23,771 nt of DNA from AC-52 sp044870295. Lineage in GTDB: Bacteria > Actinomycetota > UBA4738. Within the stretch, counting starts at the first letter, position 1. Each line of letters opens with the position of its first letter. Positions 14,662 through 21,738 of the stretch are shown piece after piece. Under the pieces are notes generated by a model, which ran no database searches, was not told the DNA's origin, and worked only from the letters and a program-made list of their open reading frames with translations. A program made the position numbers and the translations under genes. The stretch covers positions 1-23,771 of the forward strand of contig JBIOYQ010000086.1 of assembly GCA_044870295.1 (NCBI GenBank). Reading direction: 5' to 3'.

Positions 14662-15747
14662 GTGACCGGACGGCGCCTGGTGCTTTTCGTGGTGCTCGTG
14701 GCGGTCCTGGCGGGGGGGTTCGGGGTCGGCCTCTGGCTGTCCCGAGGGACGCCGGTGGCCGGGCCAACGACGCGTTCTCCCGTTTCGCTCTCACCCGGCG
14801 GCCCGGCGCCCACTCCCACATCGAAGCCGTCGAAGAAGAACCCCTTCGGGATCTTCCTGAACCCGCTGCAGTTCGACGCGTCGACGCGCATCCAGCTGGC
14901 CACGGAGCTGGGAGCCCATTACCTGCGCTCCTGGCCCCTGCTGCTGCAGTCGTGGGACGGGTCGTGCTTCGACGACTGCGAGGCCGTCGCCGGCGCGGGG
15001 CTCAAGTACTACCTGACCATCAGGAACAGCCCCGAGCTCAAGACAGCGGCGACGCCGGTCACCGATTTGAACGCCTACAAACAGCAGGTGGCGCAGGCCA
15101 TCGAGGTCTTCAAGCCGGCCATCATCGCGGTGGAGAACGAGGAGAACGCCCCAGGGTTCTTCTCGGGGACGGCCGACCAATACCTGGCGGAGCTGCAGGC
15201 GGCCTGCGAGGTGGCCCACCAGATGCACGTGCTGTGCACGAACGGAGGGCTCACCGGGGACGGCACCACGTACCTCGCGTACAAGCACCTGCTCGACCTC
15301 GGTCAGACCGAGGAGGCTCAGGCGTACGCTCAGAACGCGTTCGCCGACTACCAGCTCCGCCGGTTCAACTCCCCGGACTTCCCGGCGTTCTTCGACCAGG
15401 TCTCCGCCCACCTGGCGCCCCTCGCCCAGGGTTACAAGGCGGCAGGCGCCGACTTCATGAACTTTCACTGGTACTCGGACAACGCCTCGGCGCTGGCGGA
15501 CACCGTCAAGAACATCCAGGAGGCCACCGGTCTGTCGGCGGTCAGCAACGAGTTCGCCACGAACTCCACCGACCCCCAACCGATCGGCCAGCTCATGCAG
15601 ACCGCCCTCGACCTCCACCTCCAGTACGTCATCTGGTACTCCTCCGACGCCAGGATCGCCAGGGCACTGCTGGAGCCCCAGGGCCAGCTCCGCCCCACCG
15701 GCCAGGCCTTCGAGGACTTCATTCGCAGCCACTTCGCGTCTGGGTGA
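14662..15747 (+). CDS. Membrane-anchored glycoside-hydrolase-like (TIM barrel) protein
   Basis: A 361-aa protein with one N-terminal hydrophobic helix (residues 5-27) and a Pro/Ser/Thr-rich linker (about 30-57), followed by a domain that looks like a (beta/alpha)8 barrel of glycoside hydrolase clan A. Evidence for that fold is a VENEENAPG segment with Asn159-Glu160 (candidate acid/base), an NFHWYSDN segment near 267-274 and SNEFATNS with Glu297 (candidate nucleophile), the spacing expected for strands 4, 6 and 7. The family within the clan is not recognisable by eye and the substrate is unknown. The start is GTG at 14662 with only a weak upstream purine stretch; an ATG at 14654 is in another frame and stops at once. 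The domain is probably displayed outside the membrane. The 113-aa gene follows after 12 bp. Confidence 0.7.
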   Translation: MTGRRLVLFVVLVAVLAGGFGVGLWLSRGTPVAGPTTRSPVSLSPGGPAPTPTSKPSKKNPFGIFLNPLQFDASTRIQLATELGAHYLRSWPLLLQSWDGSCFDDCEAVAGAGLKYYLTIRNSPELKTAATPVTDLNAYKQQVAQAIEVFKPAIIAVENEENAPGFFSGTADQYLAELQAACEVAHQMHVLCTNGGLTGDGTTYLAYKHLLDLGQTEEAQAYAQNAFADYQLRRFNSPDFPAFFDQVSAHLAPLAQGYKAAGADFMNFHWYSDNASALADTVKNIQEATGLSAVSNEFATNSTDPQPIGQLMQTALDLHLQYVIWYSSDARIARALLEPQGQLRPTGQAFEDFIRSHFASG

Positions 15748-15759
15748 GAATGGCGGGCC

Positions 15760-16101
15760 ATGGGAGACTCCAGGACACCGATCGAGGTCGAAGCGTCCCT
15801 GGGCCAACGCGGCTACGAGGAGCTGGCCAGGACGCTGGAAGGTTTGGGCTACGAGCCGAAGCGGGTGGGCGGTGACGAGGAGGGCATGGGCCCCGGGGGC
15901 CACCCGCACATCACGCTGATCGTGCGGGAGCCGCCGGCTCCGGATGCCGTGAACCGGCTGGTGGAAGGGCTGTCGTCGTGGATCCGGCAGCGGCCCATGC
16001 AGCGAGGGAGGTTCCGGCGCCGCCGTCCCCGACCCATCACGGTCTCCGTGACGGGGCCGGGCGGGGAGGTCCTGTCGAACACCGTCGTCGAACGGGAGTG
16101 A
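15760..16101 (+). CDS. Hypothetical protein with basic C-terminal segment
   Basis: A 113-aa soluble protein I do not recognise. It has an N-terminal helix-rich part (LGQRGYEELARTLEGLGYEP), a beta strand HPHITLIV, a second helix (APDAVNRLVEGLSSWIRQR), a very basic stretch at residues 76-92 and a final strand PITVSVTGPGGEVL. The beta-alpha-basic-beta layout recalls the small effector-associated components of bacterial conflict systems, but no effector or protease partner is present, so I do not assign it. Its stop overlaps the GTG of the dCTP deaminase gene (GTGA), implying translational coupling. It starts 12 bp after the glycoside-hydrolase-like gene. Confidence 0.7.
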   Translation: MGDSRTPIEVEASLGQRGYEELARTLEGLGYEPKRVGGDEEGMGPGGHPHITLIVREPPAPDAVNRLVEGLSSWIRQRPMQRGRFRRRRPRPITVSVTGPGGEVLSNTVVERE

Positions 16102-17246
16102 GCGGCCGGTCCGCGCTCGGACTGCCGGACGACGCGCAGGGCGTGCTCCCCAGCCAGCTGCTGCAGAAGGCCGCCGACCTCGGGTTCATCGACGCCGGCG
16201 AGTACAAGATCCCGTCGTCGAGCATCCAGCCGGCCAGCCTGGACCTTCGGCTCGGCGAGGTCGCCTACCGGATCAGGTCGTCTTTCCTCCCGGACACGCG
16301 GCCCGTCGACCTGAAGCTGAAGGAGTTCGTGGTCGACGAGCTCGATCTCCGGCGCGAAGGTGCCGTGCTCGAGACGAAGCGGCCGTATCTCATCCCCTTG
16401 CTGGAGCAGCTGGAGCTGCCCGAGGACCTGCGCGGCCGGACCAACCCGAAGAGCTCCACCGGCCGGCTCGACGTGTTCACCAGGGTCATCACCGACCAGA
16501 GCTTCCGGTTCGACGAGATCCGCCCCGGCTACCGGGGGCGCCTGTACCTGGAGGTGGTGCCGCTGTCGTTCACGGTCCGGGTGCGGCAGGGACTGGCGCT
16601 CAACCAGCTCCGCCTCCTGACCGGGCCGGCGCGCTTGAGCGACGATGAGATCCGGGCGCTGCATGGCGAGCGACCGCTGCTGTACCGGGATGGGCAACCG
16701 CTCCGCGACGAGGACCTGGCCACGGCCGACGGCCTGTTCCTGAGCTTGGATCTTCGCGGGGACTCCACGGGGCGCGTGGGGTATCGGGCGAAGGATTTCC
16801 CGCCGGTGCTGGAGATGGGGTTGGTCGGCCGCTACGACTGGCGCGAGTTCTGGGACCCCGTGTACCGGGAGGAGGGCGACCGGATCGTGTTGGCGCCCGA
16901 ACGGTTCTACCTGTTGCTGTCGGACGAGGCTGTGCGGATCCCGCCGGAGTTCGCGGCGGAGATGGCCGCGTACGACCCGACGAGCGGGGAGCTACGAACG
17001 CACTACGCGGGGTTCTTCGACCCGGGGTTCGGGTTCGATCGCGAGGACCGGTTCAAGGGGTCACGTGCAGCTTTGGAGGTCCGCGCGCATGACGTGCCCT
17101 TCACCATCGAGCACCGCCAGCGCGTGTGCAAGCTGTCGTTCGAACGGATGGTCGAAGCGCCCGAGGTGCTGTATGGAGAGGGGATCGGTTCTGCCTACCA
17201 GCAGCAAAGTGACACGCTGAGCAAGCACTTCCGCGCTGGGGACTAG
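16098..17246 (+). CDS. dcd: Two-domain dCTP deaminase-type protein
   Basis: A 382-aa protein of the long form of 2'-deoxycytidine 5'-triphosphate deaminase, which makes dUTP for thymidylate synthesis. It holds two dUTPase/Dcd-like beta domains. The first has QPASLDLRLG (44-53), RGRTNPKSSTGRLDV (112-126) and DEIRPGYRGRLYLEV (139-153). The second has a degenerate counterpart ending in YAGFFDPGFGF (303-313) and ALEVRAHDVPFTIEHRQRVCKL (325-346). Ordinary Dcd is about 190 residues and trimeric; the double-length form is known mainly from proteobacteria and scattered other groups. The GTG start overlaps the stop of the 113-aa gene and lacks a separate ribosome site, so re-initiation is likely; a GTG at 16143 is an alternative. 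The specificity call rests on motifs and could not be verified by search. Confidence 0.85.
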   Translation: MSGRSALGLPDDAQGVLPSQLLQKAADLGFIDAGEYKIPSSSIQPASLDLRLGEVAYRIRSSFLPDTRPVDLKLKEFVVDELDLRREGAVLETKRPYLIPLLEQLELPEDLRGRTNPKSSTGRLDVFTRVITDQSFRFDEIRPGYRGRLYLEVVPLSFTVRVRQGLALNQLRLLTGPARLSDDEIRALHGERPLLYRDGQPLRDEDLATADGLFLSLDLRGDSTGRVGYRAKDFPPVLEMGLVGRYDWREFWDPVYREEGDRIVLAPERFYLLLSDEAVRIPPEFAAEMAAYDPTSGELRTHYAGFFDPGFGFDREDRFKGSRAALEVRAHDVPFTIEHRQRVCKLSFERMVEAPEVLYGEGIGSAYQQQSDTLSKHFRAGD

Positions 17247-17283
17247 GGCCGGGCTCGGGCTGCCGTCAAACCTCTCCTCGGTC

Positions 17284-17309
17284 CCAACCGTACGTCCAAC
17301 CGTACGGTT
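17284..17309. promoter_or_regulatory. Operator-like direct repeat and 12-bp perfect palindrome
   Basis: CCAACCGTACG occurs twice in tandem (17284-17294 and 17296-17306), and the second copy is part of a perfect 12-bp palindrome AACCGTACGGTT (17298-17309). It lies about 92 bp upstream of the helix-turn-helix gene. This layout suits binding of a dimeric regulator, possibly that protein itself. Confidence 0.45.
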
Positions 17310-17401
17310 CACGCCCCGGGGGATCTCTGAGCGTCCAGCCAATTCGTTCGGACCGGAGCCGGACAGATGCCCTACGTAGACTCGCTGGTAGGAGAGTCGA
17401 C

Positions 17402-17752
17402 ATGAGAGACCGGCTGATCGATGGTATCGACGAGCTCCTGCACGCGGGACAACGGGTGATCGACGCCGTTCGCGCGGGAGACGAAGTCCTCGGTTCCGGC
17501 CAACGACATCTCGAAGCCGGTGCGAACCCACTCGAGGTCGCGCTCAGCATGATGGACCTGGGCGCCGAGCCCCTGCGATCGGCGGTGTCGTCCTCCTTCC
17601 AGGACTACGAGCGCGCCGCGATGGAGCTCCGCCAGGCGTTCGTCAGGGCCGTCATCGACGAGCACGGATGGACGGTGTCGCAGGTCGCGAGGCAGATCGG
17701 CATCTCTCGCCAGCGTGTCTCGCGTCTCTATCAGGCCGCCAAGCGTTCCTGA
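17402..17752 (+). CDS. Small helix-turn-helix protein
   Basis: A 116-aa soluble protein. Residues 1-85 are mostly amphipathic helix, probably an oligomerisation part, and residues 86-112 form a clear helix-turn-helix (GWTVSQVARQIGISRQRVSRL), with the recognition helix starting near SRQRVSRL. This resembles the DNA-binding end of sigma-like or MerR/transposase-type HTH units, but the N-terminal part is not one I recognise. An ATG at 17402 has AGGAGAG 7 nt upstream. The gene stands alone on its strand and is followed by a strong hairpin. The palindrome at 17298-17309 may be its own operator; this is an inference from position only. Confidence 0.78.
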   Translation: MRDRLIDGIDELLHAGQRVIDAVRAGDEVLGSGQRHLEAGANPLEVALSMMDLGAEPLRSAVSSSFQDYERAAMELRQAFVRAVIDEHGWTVSQVARQIGISRQRVSRLYQAAKRS

Positions 17753-17863
17753 CGTTTGTCGCTACGTCACGATCCTGACCCTTGTCGCAACACCGGGTTG
17801 CTCCCGCACACTGGGACCGCACGAGCAAGAACTTGCGAGGGGGGCTTTGTTCGAACGCCGAAT

Positions 17864-17890
17864 GCGCCCCCACGAGAGCGCCCCCACGAG
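17864..17890. repeat. Two tandem 13-bp direct repeats
   Basis: GCGCCCCCACGAG is present at 17864-17876 and again at 17878-17890 in the gap between convergent genes. The second copy runs into the left arm of the hairpin. It may be a slippage duplication. Confidence 0.5.
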
Positions 17891-17925
17891 GCGGTGTAGG
17901 CCGGCGCCCCGGTCTACACCGCCTC
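17888..17925. terminator. Strong bidirectional hairpin, 17-bp stem
   Basis: Arms 17888-17904 and 17909-17925 pair over 17 positions with one G-U pair and a four-base loop (CGCC). It lies between the convergent helix-turn-helix and LigB-like genes, and the minus-strand arm contains the last codons and TAG stop of the LigB-like gene. No U-tract follows on either strand, as is common for high-GC terminators. Confidence 0.65.
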
Positions 17926-18795
17926 GGCTCCCGTCCCAGGCTCCCCCTCCGGGCCGCCGGCCGCGAACACCGCGGTGAGCATGCCGTAGTAGGTCGGCGC
18001 TTCGTACGCGAGGAGCTCGGCGCCGAAGTCTCCACCGTCCTCCTTCAGCGCTCCGTAGAGCATCAGCATCTGCCACCACGAGTCGACCAGCGCCGCCCGA
18101 GCCGCTTCCTCCGTGATGTCGAGCAGCTCGTGCAAGGCGTTGCGTCGAACGATGTCCTGGATGCGTTCGTCGAAGGCCGCGGACTCCCGATGGAAGCCGT
18201 ACGGTCCGTCGGCCTGGTGGCCATGACCCTGGTCGGCGCTGGCGATGAAGGCGATCCGCTTGCCGGCCTCGCGAGCGGCCCAGGCGATCGCGCCGCCCGC
18301 CGTGACGTGTGCGGCAGCGTCCAGGTCTCGAGCGGGAGCGACCACGACGACGCGTGTCTCGGGCATGAGGCTGGCCAGGTGCCACAGGGGAACCAGCACG
18401 CCCCAGTCCATGGGGGACACGGCCTCGGCAGGGTCGTTGCCACCGTAGCTGACCTGGACCGTCGGGGCACCCGCCTCGTTCATGGCCTCGTGGACGGCCA
18501 CAGCGAGGTCCCGGTCGACCTTTGCCGTGAGGGTGATGGGGCTCGCCGCCTCCTCCAGCTGCCCGGACAACTCAGACGACGTCAGGACGGCGATGTGGCC
18601 GGACACGTGGACGTTGTGCGGCGTGGCGATGACGAAGGTGTCGGGCTGGGCCAGGGCTACCCGTTCGGCCATGCGGGCCATGGCCCTCTGGGACTTCGCC
18701 GCCAGCGGCCGGTTGTCGTCGTCGCACGCTTCCGCGATGGCGAGGTCGCCGTGCGGCGCGATGACTCCGATGGCGACCGGGGCCTCGTCAGGCAT
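17914..18795 (-). CDS. LigB-type class III extradiol dioxygenase-fold protein
   Basis: A 293-aa protein of the LigB/extradiol dioxygenase class III superfamily, members of which bind Fe(II) and open aromatic rings, or have related roles (DODA, MEMO). The family features are GVIAPHGDLAIAE with His15, TFVIATPHNVHVSGH with His60/His63, MDWGVLVPLWHL (129-140), and IASADQGHGHQ with His191, which matches the active-site His region. A C-terminal acid such as Glu265 (YEAPTYYG) could complete the iron site. Where many relatives have Asp-His-Gly, this protein has Asp130-Trp131-Gly132, so its activity may differ from ring cleavage. The ATG at 18795 follows CTTCCCACG, which is not a ribosome site, so the leader may be short or absent. 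The gene is divergent from the histidine-rich membrane gene. Confidence 0.8.
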   Translation of the reverse strand: MPDEAPVAIGVIAPHGDLAIAEACDDDNRPLAAKSQRAMARMAERVALAQPDTFVIATPHNVHVSGHIAVLTSSELSGQLEEAASPITLTAKVDRDLAVAVHEAMNEAGAPTVQVSYGGNDPAEAVSPMDWGVLVPLWHLASLMPETRVVVVAPARDLDAAAHVTAGGAIAWAAREAGKRIAFIASADQGHGHQADGPYGFHRESAAFDERIQDIVRRNALHELLDITEEAARAALVDSWWQMLMLYGALKEDGGDFGAELLAYEAPTYYGMLTAVFAAGGPEGEPGTGAEAV

Positions 18796-18922
18796 CGTGG
18801 GAAGGCTAGCGGTTCCATGCCCATACGCCGGAGCCAAGCGCCGACTTCTCGGAAAGAGACTGGACGAGACCCATCCGACTGGGAGAAAGTACGGCACCCG
18901 GAACTCAGCGAAGGGAGACGAC

Positions 18923-19516
18923 ATGAGCATCGCCGTCACTCAGCCGATCGAGCGCAGGACCTTCGCCCAATTCCTCGACGACCTGAATGGGCGCTATCAC
19001 CGGCGAGGGCTGTGGATCTTCATGGCGATCGTGCTGGCCCATTGGGCGGAACACGTGGTCCAGGCCATCCAGATCTGGGTGCTCGGATGGCCCCGGCCGG
19101 AAGCCAGGGGCGTCCTGGGACTGGCCCTCCCGTGGCTGGTGAAGACCGAGGCGCTGCACTACGGCTACGCCATCGTGATGCTGATCGGCATCATCCTGCT
19201 TCGGCCTGGATTCACCGGGCGGGCTCGCGCCTGGTGGAACGTCGCCCTGATCATCCAGTTCTGGCACCACATCGAGCACGCCCTGCTGCTCACCCAGGCC
19301 ATCACCCACCCGTTCTTCGGCAAGGCCGTACCGACCAGCATCGCGCAGCTGGTCATCCCCCGGGTCGAGCTGCACCTGCTGTACAACGGCCTGGTGTTCG
19401 TCCCGATGGTGATCGCCATGGTCCTGCACATCCGTGCGAACGACGAGGAGCGCAGAGAGGCCACGTGCACGTGCGCCGCGGCGACCCGACGTGAGCTGGC
19501 GGGAGCCGCAGCGTGA
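18923..19516 (+). CDS. Histidine-rich integral membrane protein, function unknown
   Basis: A 197-aa protein with about four membrane helices (near 30-53, 78-94, 104-125, 148-170). Histidines cluster in or beside the helices in box-like motifs: LAHWAEHVVQ (His40, His44), EALHYGY (His79), WHHIEHALLL (His115, His116, His119), VELHLLYNG (His151) and a final His169. Such HxxxH and HHxxH spacing is typical of membrane di-iron enzymes or haem/metal-binding membrane proteins. I have seen similar unnamed proteins in actinobacterial genomes but know no function. The short C-terminal tail has a Cys-Thr-Cys pair (182-184). An AAGGGAG site precedes the ATG. Its stop overlaps the GTG of a 46-codon gene, so the two are likely made together. 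Confidence 0.8.
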   Translation: MSIAVTQPIERRTFAQFLDDLNGRYHRRGLWIFMAIVLAHWAEHVVQAIQIWVLGWPRPEARGVLGLALPWLVKTEALHYGYAIVMLIGIILLRPGFTGRARAWWNVALIIQFWHHIEHALLLTQAITHPFFGKAVPTSIAQLVIPRVELHLLYNGLVFVPMVIAMVLHIRANDEERREATCTCAAATRRELAGAAA

Positions 19517-19653
19517 CGGCACTGCTGGCCCACAACGGGCAGCTCCACACCATCGACGTGATCGGACTCGGTCTCAGCGTCCTGGTGGCGATCGCCGCGG
19601 CGGCCTGGCTCGCGCTCCCATATCTGCGCAAGCGATGGGGCCCTCAGGACTAA
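19513..19653 (+). CDS. 46-aa single-span membrane peptide, coupled to the upstream gene
   Basis: GTG at 19513 overlaps the TGA of the histidine-rich membrane gene (GTGA). The frame runs 46 codons to TAA at 19651-19653. The peptide begins MTALLAHNGQLHTIDVIGLG, continues into one hydrophobic helix (about residues 14-37, SVLVAIAAAAWLALPYL) and ends in the basic RKRWGPQD, which would place its C-terminus in the cytoplasm. Overlap, reading-frame composition and a sensible transmembrane topology support a real gene. It may be a small subunit or stabiliser of the upstream protein, and its two N-terminal histidines may contribute to the same metal site; both are guesses. Confidence 0.65.
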   Translation: MTALLAHNGQLHTIDVIGLGLSVLVAIAAAAWLALPYLRKRWGPQD

Positions 19654-19751
19654 CCGTCTACCCAATCTGAGGCGCTCGGAATAGAATGCGGCGCTCGAAC
19701 GGCAGGCGAACCTCCAACCCCCCAGTGACAGCGCTCACGAAGGAGGACTCG

Positions 19752-21218
19752 ATGCGTCGAGGTGTATCCCGACTGCTCACCATTCCAACCCTGTCGCTCG
19801 CCCTGGCGTTGATCGTCGCGGCCGGCTCCCCGGCCGTCGCCACCCGGCCCCGGCAGGTCCCCCAGAACATCGACATCAGCCAGGACCCGGGCAACGAGGC
19901 CGAGGACGCCATCGCGATCAACCCCACCGACCCCTCCAACATCGTGGCCATGTCCGTTCTCCCAGGTGTCGAGGCCGGGACCTTCGTGGGCACATCCTTC
20001 GACGGGGGGCAGACGTGGACGCGCCAGGTCATCGGCGACGGCGACGACCTCGGCGAGATCTGCTGCGACCAGCAGCTGGCGTGGGACGACTTCGGCAACC
20101 TGTGGATGGTCTACCTCCTCAACGACAGCCCCGACGTTCCCATCGCGCTGTCCACGGACGGCGGCCTGACCTTCCGCGAGATCGCTCGGGTCGAGCCGGT
20201 GAAGCCGAAGGGCAGCCGCTCGCCGAAGAACCCGGGATCGAAGGGCACCCTGAGCCCTGAGGAGGAAGAGCACGGCTTCAAGGGCGAGGCCAGCGCCGAC
20301 CAGCCCTCCATCGCGGTGGGCGCCGGCAGCGTGTGGGTGAGTTACGCCGTCTACCCCACGGTCACCATCCAGGCCTCCGGAGCCGAGGTGACCGGACTGG
20401 GCCAGTTCGGTGACTTCAGCGAACCCCAGAACGTCCCCACCGCCAAGGGACACGGGAACTTCGGCGGCACGGCTGTTGGGCCGGACGGCCAGGTCATGGT
20501 GACGTACCAGGACCAGACCAACGGCAACGGCGGCTCCAGGATCTACACGGCCACCGACCCAGATGGACTCGGGAAGAAGGGCTTCGACAACCCCGTGTTC
20601 ATCGTGCACAGCCGCGTCGGAGGCTTCGACTACATCGCCCCGCAGCCGGATCGGTCGGTCGACGCCGAAGCCAACCTCGCATGGGATCGCAGTGGCGGCC
20701 CGCACCACGGCCGCGTCTACCTCATCTGGACGCAGGAGATCCACAACGAGAGCGACAACACCGACATCCTGCTCCAGTACTCGGACGACGACGGCGCCAC
20801 CTGGTCGCCGGCCGTGCGACTGAACGACGACGACACCGTCAACAGTCAGTTCAACCCCGCCGTCGCCGTGGACCAGACCAGCGGCGACGTCGCGGTGTCC
20901 TGGTACGTCGCCCGCGACGACCAGGGGACCGGCGGGGATGGCGACACCGACGGCGTCCCCAACGACGACGTCCGGATCTGGGCGACGTTCTCGACCGACG
21001 GTGGCGTCACGTTCGTCCCGAACTTCCGCGTCAGCGAGGGCACGTCGAACATCCTGGGCGCGGAGACCGGCTTCGACTATGGCGATTACACCGAGGCGGC
21101 GTTCGTGGACCACGCGTTCTATCCGGCGTGGTCGGACAACTCCAACAGCACCGGGGAGAACCCGGACGGCACGCTCCACATGCTGGACCTGTACACGGCC
21201 AAGGTGGTCGTGCCGTAG
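19752..21218 (+). CDS. Secreted Asp-box (BNR) sialidase-like propeller
   Basis: A 488-aa exported protein with a signal peptide cut near AVA (residue 30). At least four Asp-box motifs of the S/T-x-D-x-G-x-T-W/F type are visible: TSFDGGQTWT (81-90), STDGGLTF (134-141), SDDDGATWS (344-352) and STDGGVTF (414-421). These belong to the six-bladed BNR/sialidase propeller fold. I cannot find the arginine triad or the FRIP motif of true sialidases, so hydrolysis of sialic acid is not supported; such proteins are also adhesins or uncharacterised glycan binders. Residues 152-178 form a charged insertion rich in Lys, Pro and Glu, and 391-405 an Asp/Gly-rich loop that may bind calcium. The ATG at 19752 has an AAGGAGG site at ideal spacing; upstream in-frame codons are not used. 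A small secreted protein gene follows after 71 bp. Confidence 0.85.
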   Translation: MRRGVSRLLTIPTLSLALALIVAAGSPAVATRPRQVPQNIDISQDPGNEAEDAIAINPTDPSNIVAMSVLPGVEAGTFVGTSFDGGQTWTRQVIGDGDDLGEICCDQQLAWDDFGNLWMVYLLNDSPDVPIALSTDGGLTFREIARVEPVKPKGSRSPKNPGSKGTLSPEEEEHGFKGEASADQPSIAVGAGSVWVSYAVYPTVTIQASGAEVTGLGQFGDFSEPQNVPTAKGHGNFGGTAVGPDGQVMVTYQDQTNGNGGSRIYTATDPDGLGKKGFDNPVFIVHSRVGGFDYIAPQPDRSVDAEANLAWDRSGGPHHGRVYLIWTQEIHNESDNTDILLQYSDDDGATWSPAVRLNDDDTVNSQFNPAVAVDQTSGDVAVSWYVARDDQGTGGDGDTDGVPNDDVRIWATFSTDGGVTFVPNFRVSEGTSNILGAETGFDYGDYTEAAFVDHAFYPAWSDNSNSTGENPDGTLHMLDLYTAKVVVP

Positions 21219-21257
21219 CGGCCCCCAAACCGAGGCTCACGCCCGGCCGTAGTACCT

Positions 21258-21275
21258 CTTTGGCGCCCGCCAAGG
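21258..21275 (+). terminator. Small hairpin between BNR gene and next gene
   Basis: CTTTGGC and GCCAAGG can form a 7-bp stem with a GCCC loop, using one G-U pair. It sits just upstream of the ribosome site of the gene at 21290, so it may end the first transcript or shape the leader of the second. Confidence 0.3.
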
Positions 21276-21289
21276 CTAGGAGGTGCGGC

Positions 21290-21715
21290 ATGAGACGTGC
21301 CGCTGTCATGTTCGGTCTGTTCACCGCCGTCACGCTGGCGATGGTGACGGTGGGCCCCGTCGCGAACGCCGCGAGGCACGAGCAAGTCATCTTCAGCGGC
21401 GAGGCCGAGGGGGCGTTCGAGGTCGAGTTCTGGATCTGGTGCGCCGTCGACGAGCAGGGCGCGTACGACGACTGCGCCGGCGCGGTGAGGTTCGACGATC
21501 TGGGCCTGGTCCGGCACGTCGAAGGCGAGGTCAGCGAACCCGAGGAGGACGTCTACGTGATGGATGTGGCCTCCACGCGCGACGGATCGGTGGCCTGCAC
21601 CCTGGAGAACGTCCCACCGATCCTTCACGGACCCCGCAACACCGTGGACGTCACGTGCTCTTCACCGGCTGGCTCGGCCGAGGGGACCGACGTGGTGGTG
21701 GTCGCCACCGGATAG
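21290..21715 (+). CDS. Small secreted protein, function unknown
   Basis: A 141-aa protein with a signal peptide (MRRAAVMFGLFTAVTLAMVT..., cut near VANAA, residue 28). The mature part is acidic, with WIWCAVDEQGAYDDCAGAV (two Cys near 50 and 60) and two further cysteines near the end (VACTL and VTCSS), which could form two disulfides. Mainly beta strands are expected (VIFSGEAEGAFEVEFWIW). I do not recognise the family. An AGGAGG site stands 6 nt before the ATG. It follows the Asp-box gene in the same direction and ends in front of a 287-bp intergenic region with a large palindrome. Confidence 0.8.
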   Translation: MRRAAVMFGLFTAVTLAMVTVGPVANAARHEQVIFSGEAEGAFEVEFWIWCAVDEQGAYDDCAGAVRFDDLGLVRHVEGEVSEPEEDVYVMDVASTRDGSVACTLENVPPILHGPRNTVDVTCSSPAGSAEGTDVVVVATG

Positions 21716-21738
21716 GCGGAGCCTCAGGCAGAACCCTC

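Noticed and set aside
15760..16101. Effector-associated component of a conflict system
   Set aside because: The strand-helix-basic-strand layout is suggestive, but no caspase, trypsin or NTPase effector lies nearby, and the match is by impression only.
17864..17890. CRISPR or iteron-like array
   Set aside because: Only two 13-bp copies with a one-base spacer; this is too few and too close for either.
19752..21218. Functional sialidase
   Set aside because: Asp boxes are present but the arginine triad, the FRIP motif and the catalytic Tyr/Glu pair are not visible.
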